Shown piece by piece: positions 1-8,293 of a stretch of 64,000 nucleotides of DNA. The DNA is from Paraburkholderia adhaesiva (GTDB lineage Bacteria; Pseudomonadota; Gammaproteobacteria; Burkholderiales; Burkholderiaceae). The stretch lies in the NCBI RefSeq assembly GCF_021390575.1, contig NZ_JAJEJQ010000003.1, forward strand, positions 302,001-366,000, in the 5' to 3' direction. The stretch's first letter is position 1, and each line of letters starts with the position of its first letter. The notes beneath the pieces are model-generated. The model made no database searches. It was not told where the DNA came from and was given only the letters and a program-made list of their open reading frames with translations. Position numbers and translations under genes: made by a program.

Positions 1-89
1 ATTGAAAAGGCGCAGACGGGAAGGAGAGGGTGCGGGGTGATGCGTTATACACGACGCTTCAACTGAAAAATACAAGATCACAACGTTGA

Positions 90-209
90 GGAAACCGACC
101 AAAAATTCCAGATTTGTCTGATCGTCACGATGCAATCCGTCCACTAGTCTCGTCCGATTTTCCTGCACCGGGTGTGACGATTGGGTTTCACGTTTCCGGG
201 CAGTTTTGA
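90..209 (+). pseudogene. 3' remnant of an unidentified gene
   Basis: This is an open frame with no start codon, ending in TGA at 207-209. It encodes about 39 residues whose last 17 (DFPAPGVTIGFHVSGQF) closely resemble the end of the small ORF at 1159-1287 (GFSAPSVTLGFQVTAQF). An in-frame stop at 87-89 closes it on the left. Two related gene ends on either side of the lipoprotein gene suggest an old duplication that left only 3' ends. The parent family is not recognised. Positions 1-89 hold nothing I can support. Confidence 0.35.
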
Positions 210-221
210 AGCGTCAGTCCG

Positions 222-1127
222 ATGAATCGTGATACCTGGAGCCATACGATGCAAAAGCTTTTCCGCAGGCGCAATTTTCTCGCTGTTGTGCTGGTCGCCG
301 CTTCACTTTCCGCGTGTGGCGGCGGCGATAAGCGTCCGTCAGTCGCGACATCGTCTACGTCGTCAACACCCCCGATAGCATCGCCGTCGGGTACCGTCCC
401 AGAGTCATCAACTCAGGTAGCGTGTAGACCGAACGGCAGCTTCACCTACTCGGGCTCGGCCGCCCAGGTCGCGGCCAGCAATGGCACGCTGGCGGTCGTG
501 GTCGTGCCGAGTTTGCCTGCCGACTATCAGAAGAACCGCAATTTCACTGCGCCTGCCGCTCCCGCTTCGAGTCAGGTACAACAGGCGAGCGGCGCATTCA
601 CGACGCTGGCGTCATCGGGCGCACAGACAGACTGTCTCGGACTCGACCATGGAACGGTTTCGGATATTCAGGGTGTCGGTAGCGACGTGGCGATCGGTCG
701 GTGGAACGCGGCCATGGATACCGACGGCAATACCTACACCCCCCAGCAGGGCGTTCACTACGCCGTCGGCACGCCGTTGTCGCTGACCGCGACGAGCGGT
801 ACGCTGGCCTGTACGCAGGTCATCGCGGATACCGTAACCAGCAATGACGGCTATGCCCCGGGTACGCTCGGCACGACTTCGGCGGCGCTGGATCTCGGAA
901 CGCGCACGCTCGATAACCTGAGCATGTCGATCAATCTGGACAATGCCAACTACACGCTGACAAATACACAGGCACCGTTGAACGGCACCTCGACAACCGG
1001 ACAACTATCGATCCAGTCGGTTGTCGTGGGGCATGACGCGACGCAGCCACTGGTGGCGCTCGGCTACTCGGCCACGTTGCCGAATGCGGAGGCTATCGGC
1101 GGCGTCGTGGTGTTGTCGTGTAAATAG
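222..1127 (+). CDS. Predicted lipoprotein of unknown function
   Basis: The N-terminus has basic residues, a hydrophobic stretch and a lipobox (LSAC) followed by three glycines, so a lipid-anchored envelope protein is expected after signal peptidase II cleavage. A low-complexity Ser/Thr/Pro linker follows, then a domain of about 230 residues rich in Thr, Ala and Gly with no motif I recognise. The in-frame ATG at 249 (MQKLFRRRNF) gives a more typical signal peptide than the ATG at 222 and may be the true start. It stands alone between two gene-end remnants. Function unknown. Confidence 0.75.
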   Translation: MNRDTWSHTMQKLFRRRNFLAVVLVAASLSACGGGDKRPSVATSSTSSTPPIASPSGTVPESSTQVACRPNGSFTYSGSAAQVAASNGTLAVVVVPSLPADYQKNRNFTAPAAPASSQVQQASGAFTTLASSGAQTDCLGLDHGTVSDIQGVGSDVAIGRWNAAMDTDGNTYTPQQGVHYAVGTPLSLTATSGTLACTQVIADTVTSNDGYAPGTLGTTSAALDLGTRTLDNLSMSINLDNANYTLTNTQAPLNGTSTTGQLSIQSVVVGHDATQPLVALGYSATLPNAEAIGGVVVLSCK

Positions 1128-1158
1128 CCGCGATGTGCACCACGACGACTGAGGTGCG

Positions 1159-1287
1159 ATGAGCTGGAAAACGGTACGGTGGGATGCGTATAGCTATGAC
1201 GTATTTGCGCGTACGCCGGTCCATGCGCCTCCGGGCTTCTCCGCGCCGAGCGTGACGTTGGGCTTTCAAGTCACGGCGCAGTTCTGA
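1159..1287 (+). pseudogene. Small 42-codon ORF, probable 3' gene remnant
   Basis: A short ORF with a GAGG motif just before its ATG. Its last 17 residues share at least ten identities with the remnant ending at 209 (pattern F-x-A-P-x-V-T-[IL]-G-F-x-V-x-x-Q-F). It could be a real small protein, but the paired C-termini fit a leftover of a duplicated gene better. Confidence 0.35.
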
Positions 1288-1414
1288 ATGAAGGTGGCGA
1301 TCCCGCATGCGCGATGACCGTGGCCCCACAAGACTGCCATCGCGTGGACCTTCCAGAGGAGCCACGAAAGACGTAGTCTTCTGCAATCACCCATCACACT
1401 CGCGGGAGCAGTCC

Positions 1415-2143
1415 TTGACACAGCGCCTTAACGAATTCGGCCAACCCATCGGAGAACCGGTCCCAGGCTGGACGCCGCGCGAGCGCCCCGCCGACGTCAC
1501 CCTCACGGGCACCTGGTGCCGCCTCGAGCCGCTCGACGCGACGCGCCACGCGGACGATCTCCACGCTGCCTACCGTGCCGCGCCCGATAGCCGTAACTGG
1601 ACCTACCTGGCCGTCGGCCCGTTCGAGACAGTCGACGACTACCGCCGCTACGCCGAAGGCGCGGCGCAAAGCGCGGACCCGAAGCACTATGCAGTGATCG
1701 ACCTCAAGACGGGCCGTGCGGTGGGCACGTTGGCGCTGATGCGGCAGGACCCGGCCAACGGCGTTATCGAAGTGGGCAGCGTGACGTTCTCGCCGCTGCT
1801 CCAGCAGACGCCGCTCTCCACGGAGGCGCAGTACCTGCTCATGGCCTATGCCTTCGATACGCTTGGTTATCGCCGGTACGAGTGGAAGTGCGACAGCCTC
1901 AACGCGCCGTCGCGCAAGACGGCGCAGCGTCTGGGCTTCACCTTCGAGGGAATCTTCCGCCAGGCGGTGATGTACAAGGGACGCACGCGCGACACGGCGT
2001 GGTTCTCGATCATCGATACGGAATGGGCGTCGATCAAGCGCGCGTTCGCGGCGTGGCTGGTGCCGGAAAATTTCGATGAAGAGGGGCGTCAGCGTGCGTC
2101 GCTAGTGGCGCTACGCGACCGCGACAAGGGCCACGCTGCGTAA
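1415..2143 (+). CDS. GNAT-family N-acetyltransferase
   Basis: Predicted acetyl-CoA-dependent acetyltransferase of the RimJ/RimL-like GNAT branch. The sequence opens with a short leader (NEFGQPIGEPVPGW) seen in many members, then the beta-1 segment (GTWCRLEPLDATRHADDLHAA). Near the C-terminus it has the family pattern YRRYEWKCDSLNAPSRKTAQRLGFTFEGIFR, the last beta strands of the fold. The frame is open from 1307, but the TTG at 1415 is chosen because GGGAG precedes it at 1404-1408 and homology begins there. It is monocistronic and converges on the Hsp70 operon. The substrate cannot be told from sequence. Confidence 0.85.
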   Translation: MTQRLNEFGQPIGEPVPGWTPRERPADVTLTGTWCRLEPLDATRHADDLHAAYRAAPDSRNWTYLAVGPFETVDDYRRYAEGAAQSADPKHYAVIDLKTGRAVGTLALMRQDPANGVIEVGSVTFSPLLQQTPLSTEAQYLLMAYAFDTLGYRRYEWKCDSLNAPSRKTAQRLGFTFEGIFRQAVMYKGRTRDTAWFSIIDTEWASIKRAFAAWLVPENFDEEGRQRASLVALRDRDKGHAA

Positions 2144-2171
2144 TTGGCCGGACGATGAGGCCGTGCGTGCC

Positions 2172-4982
2172 TCATCCCCCGATCAACTTCAATCCGGCAG
2201 GCAGCGATTCGCCGAATACGCGTCCTGTATCGGCATTGTCGAGCGACACCACTTCGCGGACCATCTCGACCCACGCAAGCGGCGCATTCGCCGCTTCGAG
2301 CCGCCGGATGATGGTGTCGCGCACCGTCTGCGGGAGATCCCGCGAGCGGTCGCCGGTCATCGTTGCGATCTGCACGGCGGCAAACATCGCGGGCTCGACC
2401 TTGCGCCAGTTCAGTTCAAGGATGACGTCGATCCAGCGCGTCGCCACGTCGGGCGGCACGACGCCATGCGCGCTGCCGTAAAACGGCCGGCGCGCACCGA
2501 TACGGCCGACCGCCCACCAGCTCTGCGGGTTTTCCGAAGACTGTTGAAGCCGCGCAAGCAGGCGTTCGGCAATCTGGATCTTGCGATCGACGTCGATGTG
2601 TTCGAGTGACGCGTACAGGCGAACCATGTCGCCCTGGCCCAGCTTCGACGGATCGAAGGGCAGTTTGTGGCGCTTCGCGCCCGCTGCCGCTTCGAGCCAG
2701 TCCATCGCTTCGAGCACCTGCTGCTGGGCCGCTTCGGAGAGCCCGCCCGCCGCGCGCCGCCAGAGCGTCCACCACTCCGACCACACCTGGCTATCGTTGA
2801 CGTGCTGGATGCCGTCGTCGAACAGCGTCCACAGTTGTTCGACGCGCCATTCGTCGAGCGGATAGCCGAAGCCTGGCCGTACGCAGTAGCCGGCGAGGTT
2901 AAGCCACAGCCGTTCGTGATCGGCGGAACGTCGACGCCGGCCCGAGCGCTCCCACAGTGCGCCGAACAGTTCGCGCAGCAGCGCGCTATCCCAGGTTTCG
3001 CGCGGCCCGAGGCGTTGTTCGAGTTGCGCGCGCAGACGCTTTACTTCCTTCGGATCGACGTTCGCGGACCGTGGTCCGAACACGCGGTCGATGAGGCCGA
3101 TCGCTTCGTCGAGCAACGGATGACGCTGCGTCGCCTCGGCGTTGTTTCCGGTGTCGTCTCGCCGGAGCTGGAATTCCAGCAGCCATCGTTGCGATGGATC
3201 GTCGGTGGCGATGCAGCGCACTTCGAGCGTGCCGAGTTCCGTTAGCGATGTCGTGAGCTTGACCTCACGCTCGCGCGGCGCGTTTGCGTCCACGCGTTGC
3301 ACGATGGTGGCGAGCGGCGGCAGGCGCACGAAGTCGGCGCCGGAGAGATCGGCGATCTCGCCCGGTTGCCATGCCGTATCGGCGACCGTGGAGACCAGAT
3401 GGAACTGCACGGGGTGTCCGAGCCGTAACGCGAACACACGATCGTCGAGACGCACTTCGTGCGCCTCTTCCGTGCCGCGCGGCAGCAGACATACGCCTCG
3501 CTGCGTTTCGGGGGCGCCGTCGAGCACGAGGAAATAACTGCGCGCAGAGCCGCCGCCGATGCGCGGCGCCTCGCCCGTGCGGGCCAGCGCATAGGCCACC
3601 GCGCCGCGTGCGACGGCGACATCCGGCTGGTCGTTTTGCAGGACGTGCAGCGCTTGCCCGCGCCATGTGCCGAGTGTATCGGCGAGGCGCGACGAAAGGG
3701 CCTGCGCGCGGAAAACGCCGCCATTGAGCAGCAGTGTGTCCGGCACCGGCACGGACGGCGCTTCGGTTTCGGCGAATGCGTCGCCCAACGCGTCGCGCGA
3801 CTGCGCGGCGAACCGGTCGAGGAACGCAGCGATGTGACGCGTGATGGCCGGATCGGCGGCGTAGGGCAAGCCGAACTCGACGAGTGCTGCCCGCGAGCGT
3901 CGCGGCAGGTCGCGCGCGCCGCCCTTCGGAAAGAAGCCATCGACGACAACTTGTTCGACTTCCTCGCGACGCAGCTGCGTCGTGCGCGCGCCGCCTACCA
4001 GCCGCGCACCCGCGCCAAGCAGCGTGATCGGGACGCTATCGGGTGCCGCTTCGTCGAGCAGTTGTTCCTTCGCGCCGCGGCAGCGCTCAACAAGCTGCGA
4101 GAGGCTAGCAGCCGTTAGCCGCGTACCGGCTGGCTGCCCGGCAGCGAGTCGCGCTTCGACGAGATGCGCCAGCGCGAGATCCATGTTGTCGCCGCCGAGC
4201 ATCAGATGATTGCCCACGCCGATGCGCGTCAACCGCGGCTCGCCGTCTTCGACATGCACCTTGATGAGCGTGAGGTCCGTCGTACCGCCGCCCACGTCGC
4301 AGACGAGCACGAGGCGCGTCTTTCCGAGCTCGGTGTCGAGCGTCGTGCGATGGTGATACAGCCAGTCGTAGAACGCGGCCTGCGGTTCTTCGAGCAGGCG
4401 CAACGCGGGCAATCCGGCGAGCCGTGCAGCTTCGAGCGTCAAGGCACGCGCGCCGTCGTCGAACGAGGCCGGCACGGTGAGGACCACATCCTGATCTTCG
4501 AGCGGCGCATGCGCGAAGCGGGCATTCCAGGCGTCGCGCACATGCACGAGATAGCTTGCGCTCGCGGCGACAGGCGAAACCTTCTGCGCGTCGTCGCTCG
4601 CGCCCCAGGGGAGGATCGGCGCGAGACGGTCGACCGACGCGTGCGAAAGCCAGCTCTTCGCACTGCTCACGAGCCGGCCCGGCACCTGCGCGCCGAGCGT
4701 GCGCGCGAGCCGGCCGATCACCGCCTCGTGCGCATCGCCCTCAACGCGTGATTGCGCGCTGCTCCATGGGAGGCGCAGATCGTCCGCAGCGAGTTCTCCC
4801 GGCGCCGGGTGATAACGTGCGGACGGCAGGAGCGGTTCGGCATGCACTTCGCCGAGGCCCACGAGCTGATCGACGTCGAAGACGCGGATCTCGCTGTTGT
4901 TCGCCGCGCCGCCTGCCTCGACGTAGGCGACAACGGTGTTGCTCGTTCCGAGATCAATGCCGACGAGGTATTGCTTCATCAA
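2172..4982 (-). CDS. Large Hsp70-family protein (936 aa) with C-terminal DUF3731-like extension
   Basis: Hsp70/actin-fold ATPase, not the housekeeping DnaK. The phosphate-1 loop (GIDLGTSNTVVAY) is at residues 9-21, the phosphate-2 loop (DVGGGTTDLTL) near 235, and the adenosine-motif region around 420 (LLLNGGVF). The DnaK substrate-binding domain and EEVD tail are replaced by a long, Trp-rich helical C-terminus (from about 640) that fits DUF3731. It is the last gene of a leftward three-gene operon, two bases after the other Hsp70. The start is MM, so the second Met at 4979 is equally possible. Clients and partners are unknown; pairing with a second Hsp70 suggests they act together. Confidence 0.88.
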   Translation of the reverse strand: MMKQYLVGIDLGTSNTVVAYVEAGGAANNSEIRVFDVDQLVGLGEVHAEPLLPSARYHPAPGELAADDLRLPWSSAQSRVEGDAHEAVIGRLARTLGAQVPGRLVSSAKSWLSHASVDRLAPILPWGASDDAQKVSPVAASASYLVHVRDAWNARFAHAPLEDQDVVLTVPASFDDGARALTLEAARLAGLPALRLLEEPQAAFYDWLYHHRTTLDTELGKTRLVLVCDVGGGTTDLTLIKVHVEDGEPRLTRIGVGNHLMLGGDNMDLALAHLVEARLAAGQPAGTRLTAASLSQLVERCRGAKEQLLDEAAPDSVPITLLGAGARLVGGARTTQLRREEVEQVVVDGFFPKGGARDLPRRSRAALVEFGLPYAADPAITRHIAAFLDRFAAQSRDALGDAFAETEAPSVPVPDTLLLNGGVFRAQALSSRLADTLGTWRGQALHVLQNDQPDVAVARGAVAYALARTGEAPRIGGGSARSYFLVLDGAPETQRGVCLLPRGTEEAHEVRLDDRVFALRLGHPVQFHLVSTVADTAWQPGEIADLSGADFVRLPPLATIVQRVDANAPREREVKLTTSLTELGTLEVRCIATDDPSQRWLLEFQLRRDDTGNNAEATQRHPLLDEAIGLIDRVFGPRSANVDPKEVKRLRAQLEQRLGPRETWDSALLRELFGALWERSGRRRRSADHERLWLNLAGYCVRPGFGYPLDEWRVEQLWTLFDDGIQHVNDSQVWSEWWTLWRRAAGGLSEAAQQQVLEAMDWLEAAAGAKRHKLPFDPSKLGQGDMVRLYASLEHIDVDRKIQIAERLLARLQQSSENPQSWWAVGRIGARRPFYGSAHGVVPPDVATRWIDVILELNWRKVEPAMFAAVQIATMTGDRSRDLPQTVRDTIIRRLEAANAPLAWVEMVREVVSLDNADTGRVFGESLPAGLKLIGG

Positions 4983-4984
4983 GC

Positions 4985-6832
4985 TCAGGCGTTGGCGCTG
5001 CCACGCACGTCGAATTCGACTTTCCAGCGCTCGTTCGTGCTGCTCGACAGTGCTTCGAGTTCGAGCGTGCCCGCTTCGGTCACGCGCGCGTGCAACTTCA
5101 CCGGCACGACGTCGCCGGGCGTGCGGCCTTCGGGCGGCAGCGTCGCCTGGATTTCTTCGAGTTCCTGCAGTTCGTCGGGCGACCAGTAGTCGAGCATCGT
5201 GCCCACTTGATCCTGCCGCCGGACCGACGATCCGAAGAAGCGGAAGTGCACCGGTTCACCGACCACGAGTCCGAATTCCTGCGGCGGCAGCGCGGCGTCC
5301 GTGCCTTCTTCCATGCCGAAGGGCGCGACGCACAGCGCCGACACCGGCGGCTCCAGTCCGGGCACGGCGGGCATGGCCGATTCGATCGCGATGTAGTAAG
5401 CGCGCGCCGTGCCTCCGCGAATCCGCACGCCCTTGCCTCGCTTCACGTAGCCGTAGTACGCGGCGCCGCGTGCGACGGCGAGATCGAGGTCCGCGCCGCC
5501 GATCAGACGAGCGCTCGCGGCGCCGTCGGCGGCGAGCCAGCTGTTGAGGACACCGAGAATCCGTTCGGCCAGCAGCGCCGACTTGAACACGCCGCCGTTG
5601 AACAGCACAGCGGTCGGGTGCAGGAAGCTCGCACCTTCGTTCGGGGCAGTGGTCAGGCCCTGGAGTTCGGCCAGCGCGCCGACCTGCTTGCCGAGGAATG
5701 CCGCGAGGTGCCGCGTGATGCCGGCGTCCTGCGCGTAAGGCAGGCCGAGTTGCGTGAGGCCCGCGCGTGCGCGGCTCACGGGTCGCGCTGCGGCATCGAC
5801 CTGCGGGAAGAAGCCTTCGAGAATGGTCTGCGTGAGTTCGGCGCGCGTGAGTTCGGTGCGGATCGATCCGCCGATCAGCTTCGATCCGCGGCTCGGCACG
5901 ACGAGCGGCACGGCGTCGGCGGCGGGGTCGGAGAGCAGCGTTTCCTTGGCCGCGCGGCACGCGTAGGTGAGGGCGCGCAATTGCCACGGATCGGCCTGTG
6001 TGCCTTGGGCCGCGAGCTTGCGCGCGACGACGTGCGCGAGCGCGAGATCCATGTTGTCGCCGCCGAGCAGAATGTGCTCGCCGACCGCGACGCGATGGAG
6101 TTCGAGATTGCCTTCGCGCTCGACGACGGCGATCAGCGAGAGGTCGGTCGTACCGCCGCCCACGTCGATGACCAGAATGATGTCGCCGACCTTCACCTCT
6201 TTGCGCCACGCGCCGCCGCTTTTCTGGATCCAGCTATAGAGCGCGGCCTGCGGTTCTTCCAGCAGCGTCATGCGTGCGTAGCCGGCTGCCTGCGCAGCTT
6301 CGGCGGTCAGCTCGCGCGCGGCCGGATCGAACGAGGCCGGAATCGTGACGGTGATGTCCTGCTCGGCGAAAGGCGCGTCGGGATGCGCGTGGTCCCAGGC
6401 TTCGCGCAGATGCGTGAGATAGCGCACCGAGCTTTCGAGCGGCGAAACGCGCGCGACTTCAGGTGGCGCGTCGTTCGGCAGGATCGCCGCGCGCCGGTCC
6501 ACGCCGGGATGGCACAGCCAGCTTTTGGCGCTCGACACGAGGCGGATCGGCGTGCCTGCGCCACGGCTGCGCGCGAGTTCGCCTACCGCGTAGTCGCGGC
6601 TTGCCGTCCACGGCAAGGTCAGATCGCCGGGCGTCAGTTCACCGGGATGCGGCAGATAGAGAAACGAAGGTAGCAGGCTGGGCGATTCGAGCGTGCCGGG
6701 CGCCGTGAGCTGCGCGATAGGCAGCACGCCCTGGCTGGTCTTCTCGCCATCGCTTGCCGTGCGGTCGACGTAAGACAGCGCGCTGTGCGTCGTGCCCAGG
6801 TCGATACCGATCGAAAAGCGCGGCTCGCTCAT
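4985..6832 (-). CDS. Hsp70-family protein (615 aa)
   Basis: A DnaK-like ATPase with GIDLGTTHSALSYVD at residues 9-23, DVGGGTTDLSLIAV near 222 and the region LFNGGVFKSALL near 420. The beta-sandwich part is short and there is no C-terminal lid or EEVD motif, so it differs from DnaK. It overlaps the upstream DUF2760 gene by 4 bp (6829-6832) and is two bases from the downstream Hsp70, so translation of all three is probably coupled. As a cytosolic chaperone pair the function is inferred from family only. Confidence 0.88.
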   Translation of the reverse strand: MSEPRFSIGIDLGTTHSALSYVDRTASDGEKTSQGVLPIAQLTAPGTLESPSLLPSFLYLPHPGELTPGDLTLPWTASRDYAVGELARSRGAGTPIRLVSSAKSWLCHPGVDRRAAILPNDAPPEVARVSPLESSVRYLTHLREAWDHAHPDAPFAEQDITVTIPASFDPAARELTAEAAQAAGYARMTLLEEPQAALYSWIQKSGGAWRKEVKVGDIILVIDVGGGTTDLSLIAVVEREGNLELHRVAVGEHILLGGDNMDLALAHVVARKLAAQGTQADPWQLRALTYACRAAKETLLSDPAADAVPLVVPSRGSKLIGGSIRTELTRAELTQTILEGFFPQVDAAARPVSRARAGLTQLGLPYAQDAGITRHLAAFLGKQVGALAELQGLTTAPNEGASFLHPTAVLFNGGVFKSALLAERILGVLNSWLAADGAASARLIGGADLDLAVARGAAYYGYVKRGKGVRIRGGTARAYYIAIESAMPAVPGLEPPVSALCVAPFGMEEGTDAALPPQEFGLVVGEPVHFRFFGSSVRRQDQVGTMLDYWSPDELQELEEIQATLPPEGRTPGDVVPVKLHARVTEAGTLELEALSSSTNERWKVEFDVRGSANA

Positions 6833-7437
6833 AGCTCCACCTCGGCGGGTGCGATCACCGTCACGTCGTGGGACTTGATGAGCTTCGGCAGCTTGACTTC
6901 GACGGCGCGCCAGCCGCGGTGCGCGATGCTGCCGTTAAAGGGCGCCTTGCCGACCACGTTGCCGGTGAGCCGGACAGCGGTGGCGTCGAAACCGTCGGGG
7001 ATCGTGATGCGGCTGCCTTCGGCTTCGTCGCGCACGTGGCGGATCGTGAAGTGCTCGCGCAGCGTCGTGCGGCAACCGTCGTGAACGAGGCGCGCCGCAG
7101 CACCGATTTCGAAATCGGAATAGCTCGCGATGTCCTCTTCGACGAAGTCGATGAAGCGCGCGTTGCGCTGAAGCAGGCCCAGCAGCTGAAGGGCTGCATC
7201 GGGGCTCGCTTCTTCGATGGCGGGCGCCGGAGCTGGCGCGACGACGGGTGCCGGTTGGGGTGCGGAAACAGGGGCAGAAACAGGGGCAGAAGCGGGAACG
7301 GGAGCGGCGATGGGCGCCAGCGTGCCTTCGCGCAAACGGCGAACGTTCGCGGCAAGCGTGCTGTCGCCGAGGATGGCGAAAAACGATCCGACGGCGACGG
7401 AAAGCCGGCCGACGAACGAAAGATTCGATTCGGTCAT
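6829..7437 (-). CDS. DUF2760-family protein
   Basis: First gene of the Hsp70 operon. The N-terminus (SFVGRLSVAVGSFFAILGD) is a hydrophobic or amphipathic helix. An Ala/Pro/Val linker at about residues 40-75 follows, then a conserved domain with LQLLGLLQRNARFIDFVEEDIASYSDFEIGAAAR and ends in beta-rich sequence. This arrangement, DUF2760 followed by two divergent Hsp70s, is known in Burkholderiaceae; the biochemical role is unknown. An AGGAG stretch lies about 10 nt before the ATG. The proline-rich segment suggests a tether between a membrane-near helix and a domain that may present substrate to the Hsp70s (inference). Confidence 0.8.
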   Translation of the reverse strand: MTESNLSFVGRLSVAVGSFFAILGDSTLAANVRRLREGTLAPIAAPVPASAPVSAPVSAPQPAPVVAPAPAPAIEEASPDAALQLLGLLQRNARFIDFVEEDIASYSDFEIGAAARLVHDGCRTTLREHFTIRHVRDEAEGSRITIPDGFDATAVRLTGNVVGKAPFNGSIAHRGWRAVEVKLPKLIKSHDVTVIAPAEVEL

Positions 7438-7804
7438 GAAGAACTGCTCCTGGAGTCGCCTGAGAGGCGAGCGGGCCAGCCGGGCCTGGCGTTGCTCGTA
7501 GCGAGCATTGCAGGCAGTGGCCAGCGTGGGAAAGCCGAGCCCGGTGAGGGCTCAAAAGCGTTATTTTGCCTTGTTCTGGCGCTGAGCCGGGCAAAATACG
7601 GCCGCGAGGGCCGGATATGACGCCCGGCTGAGGGCGCAGCGTGGCGCCGGATCACGGCGAAGGAGGGTTACGCCCGGATATGTGCCAGGCTCGCGGGCGG
7701 CTATTTCGATCGACGCCGACTGGCGTGGGCGAACATGCGCATGTCGCCACCGTCGCCGCACGCGCGCAAGAGCCTCACGCTCGCGACGCGCGTCGTGACC
7801 GGTC
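7438..7804. other. Intergenic region between the Hsp70 operon and the HiPIP gene
   Basis: This must hold the leftward promoter of the DUF2760-Hsp70 operon. I found no convincing -35/-10 pair and no sigma-32-type site. Short ORFs on both strands here have no ribosome-binding site or recognisable product. Nothing else seen. Confidence 0.4.
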
Positions 7805-8116
7805 TCAGGCCTTCTTCGTATATCCGCTGCACCAGCCGCCGCTATTGACGGTCTTGCCGCCGAAAAGCAGACAGGGGCCGCTCGCCGCTCCCGTCTTGCC
7901 CTGATACAGCTGGCAATTCGAACACGATTGGCCGGTTTGAAACGTCGGATACTTGGCTTTATCGACCTGCGCGGCATTGGCCTTGTAGCCGAGCGCCTGA
8001 GCCGTCGGATCGCTTTCGGAGACCGGCGGGGCATCGGCGCGTGCTTCGTCGAGGAGGATCGACGTCGACGCGAACGTGGCCGCGATGGCGATGAACTGGC
8101 GACGTGAACATGGCAT
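7805..8116 (-). CDS. High-potential iron-sulfur protein (HiPIP)
   Basis: A periplasmic electron carrier binding one 4Fe-4S cluster. The 103-residue precursor starts with a twin-arginine signal (CSRRQFIAIAA), as expected for a protein folded with its cluster before export. The mature part has four cysteines spaced C-x2-C-x13-C-x13-C with the aromatic and glycine residues typical of HiPIPs near the C-terminus (FGGKTVNSGGWCSGY). The frame is open upstream to 8230, but the ATG at 8116 is chosen because GGGAG lies 7 nt before it and the Tat signal starts there. Likely a single gene; the redox partner is not in the window. Confidence 0.92.
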   Translation of the reverse strand: MPCSRRQFIAIAATFASTSILLDEARADAPPVSESDPTAQALGYKANAAQVDKAKYPTFQTGQSCSNCQLYQGKTGAASGPCLLFGGKTVNSGGWCSGYTKKA

Positions 8117-8293
8117 TACAAGACTCCCTTTGAACATGCGCGCCTCGGGGAAAGGTTCGCGCGAGCGGTTGTTCGGGTTGGATCCTGCAGACACGAGCCT
8201 AAGCCTAAGTGTTGCCGTCGGGCATCGCAAGTTTTTTGCGATGCCTTCGATTCCCGGCGCGCAGAGCGGCGCCTCGCCTCGATGGCGCGAATC

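Noticed and set aside
2163..7620. Long plus-strand ORFs opposite the Hsp70 operon, including one of 705 codons
   Set aside because: High GC makes antisense frames open; the products are Arg-rich with no family features, while the minus strand has clear Hsp70 motifs.
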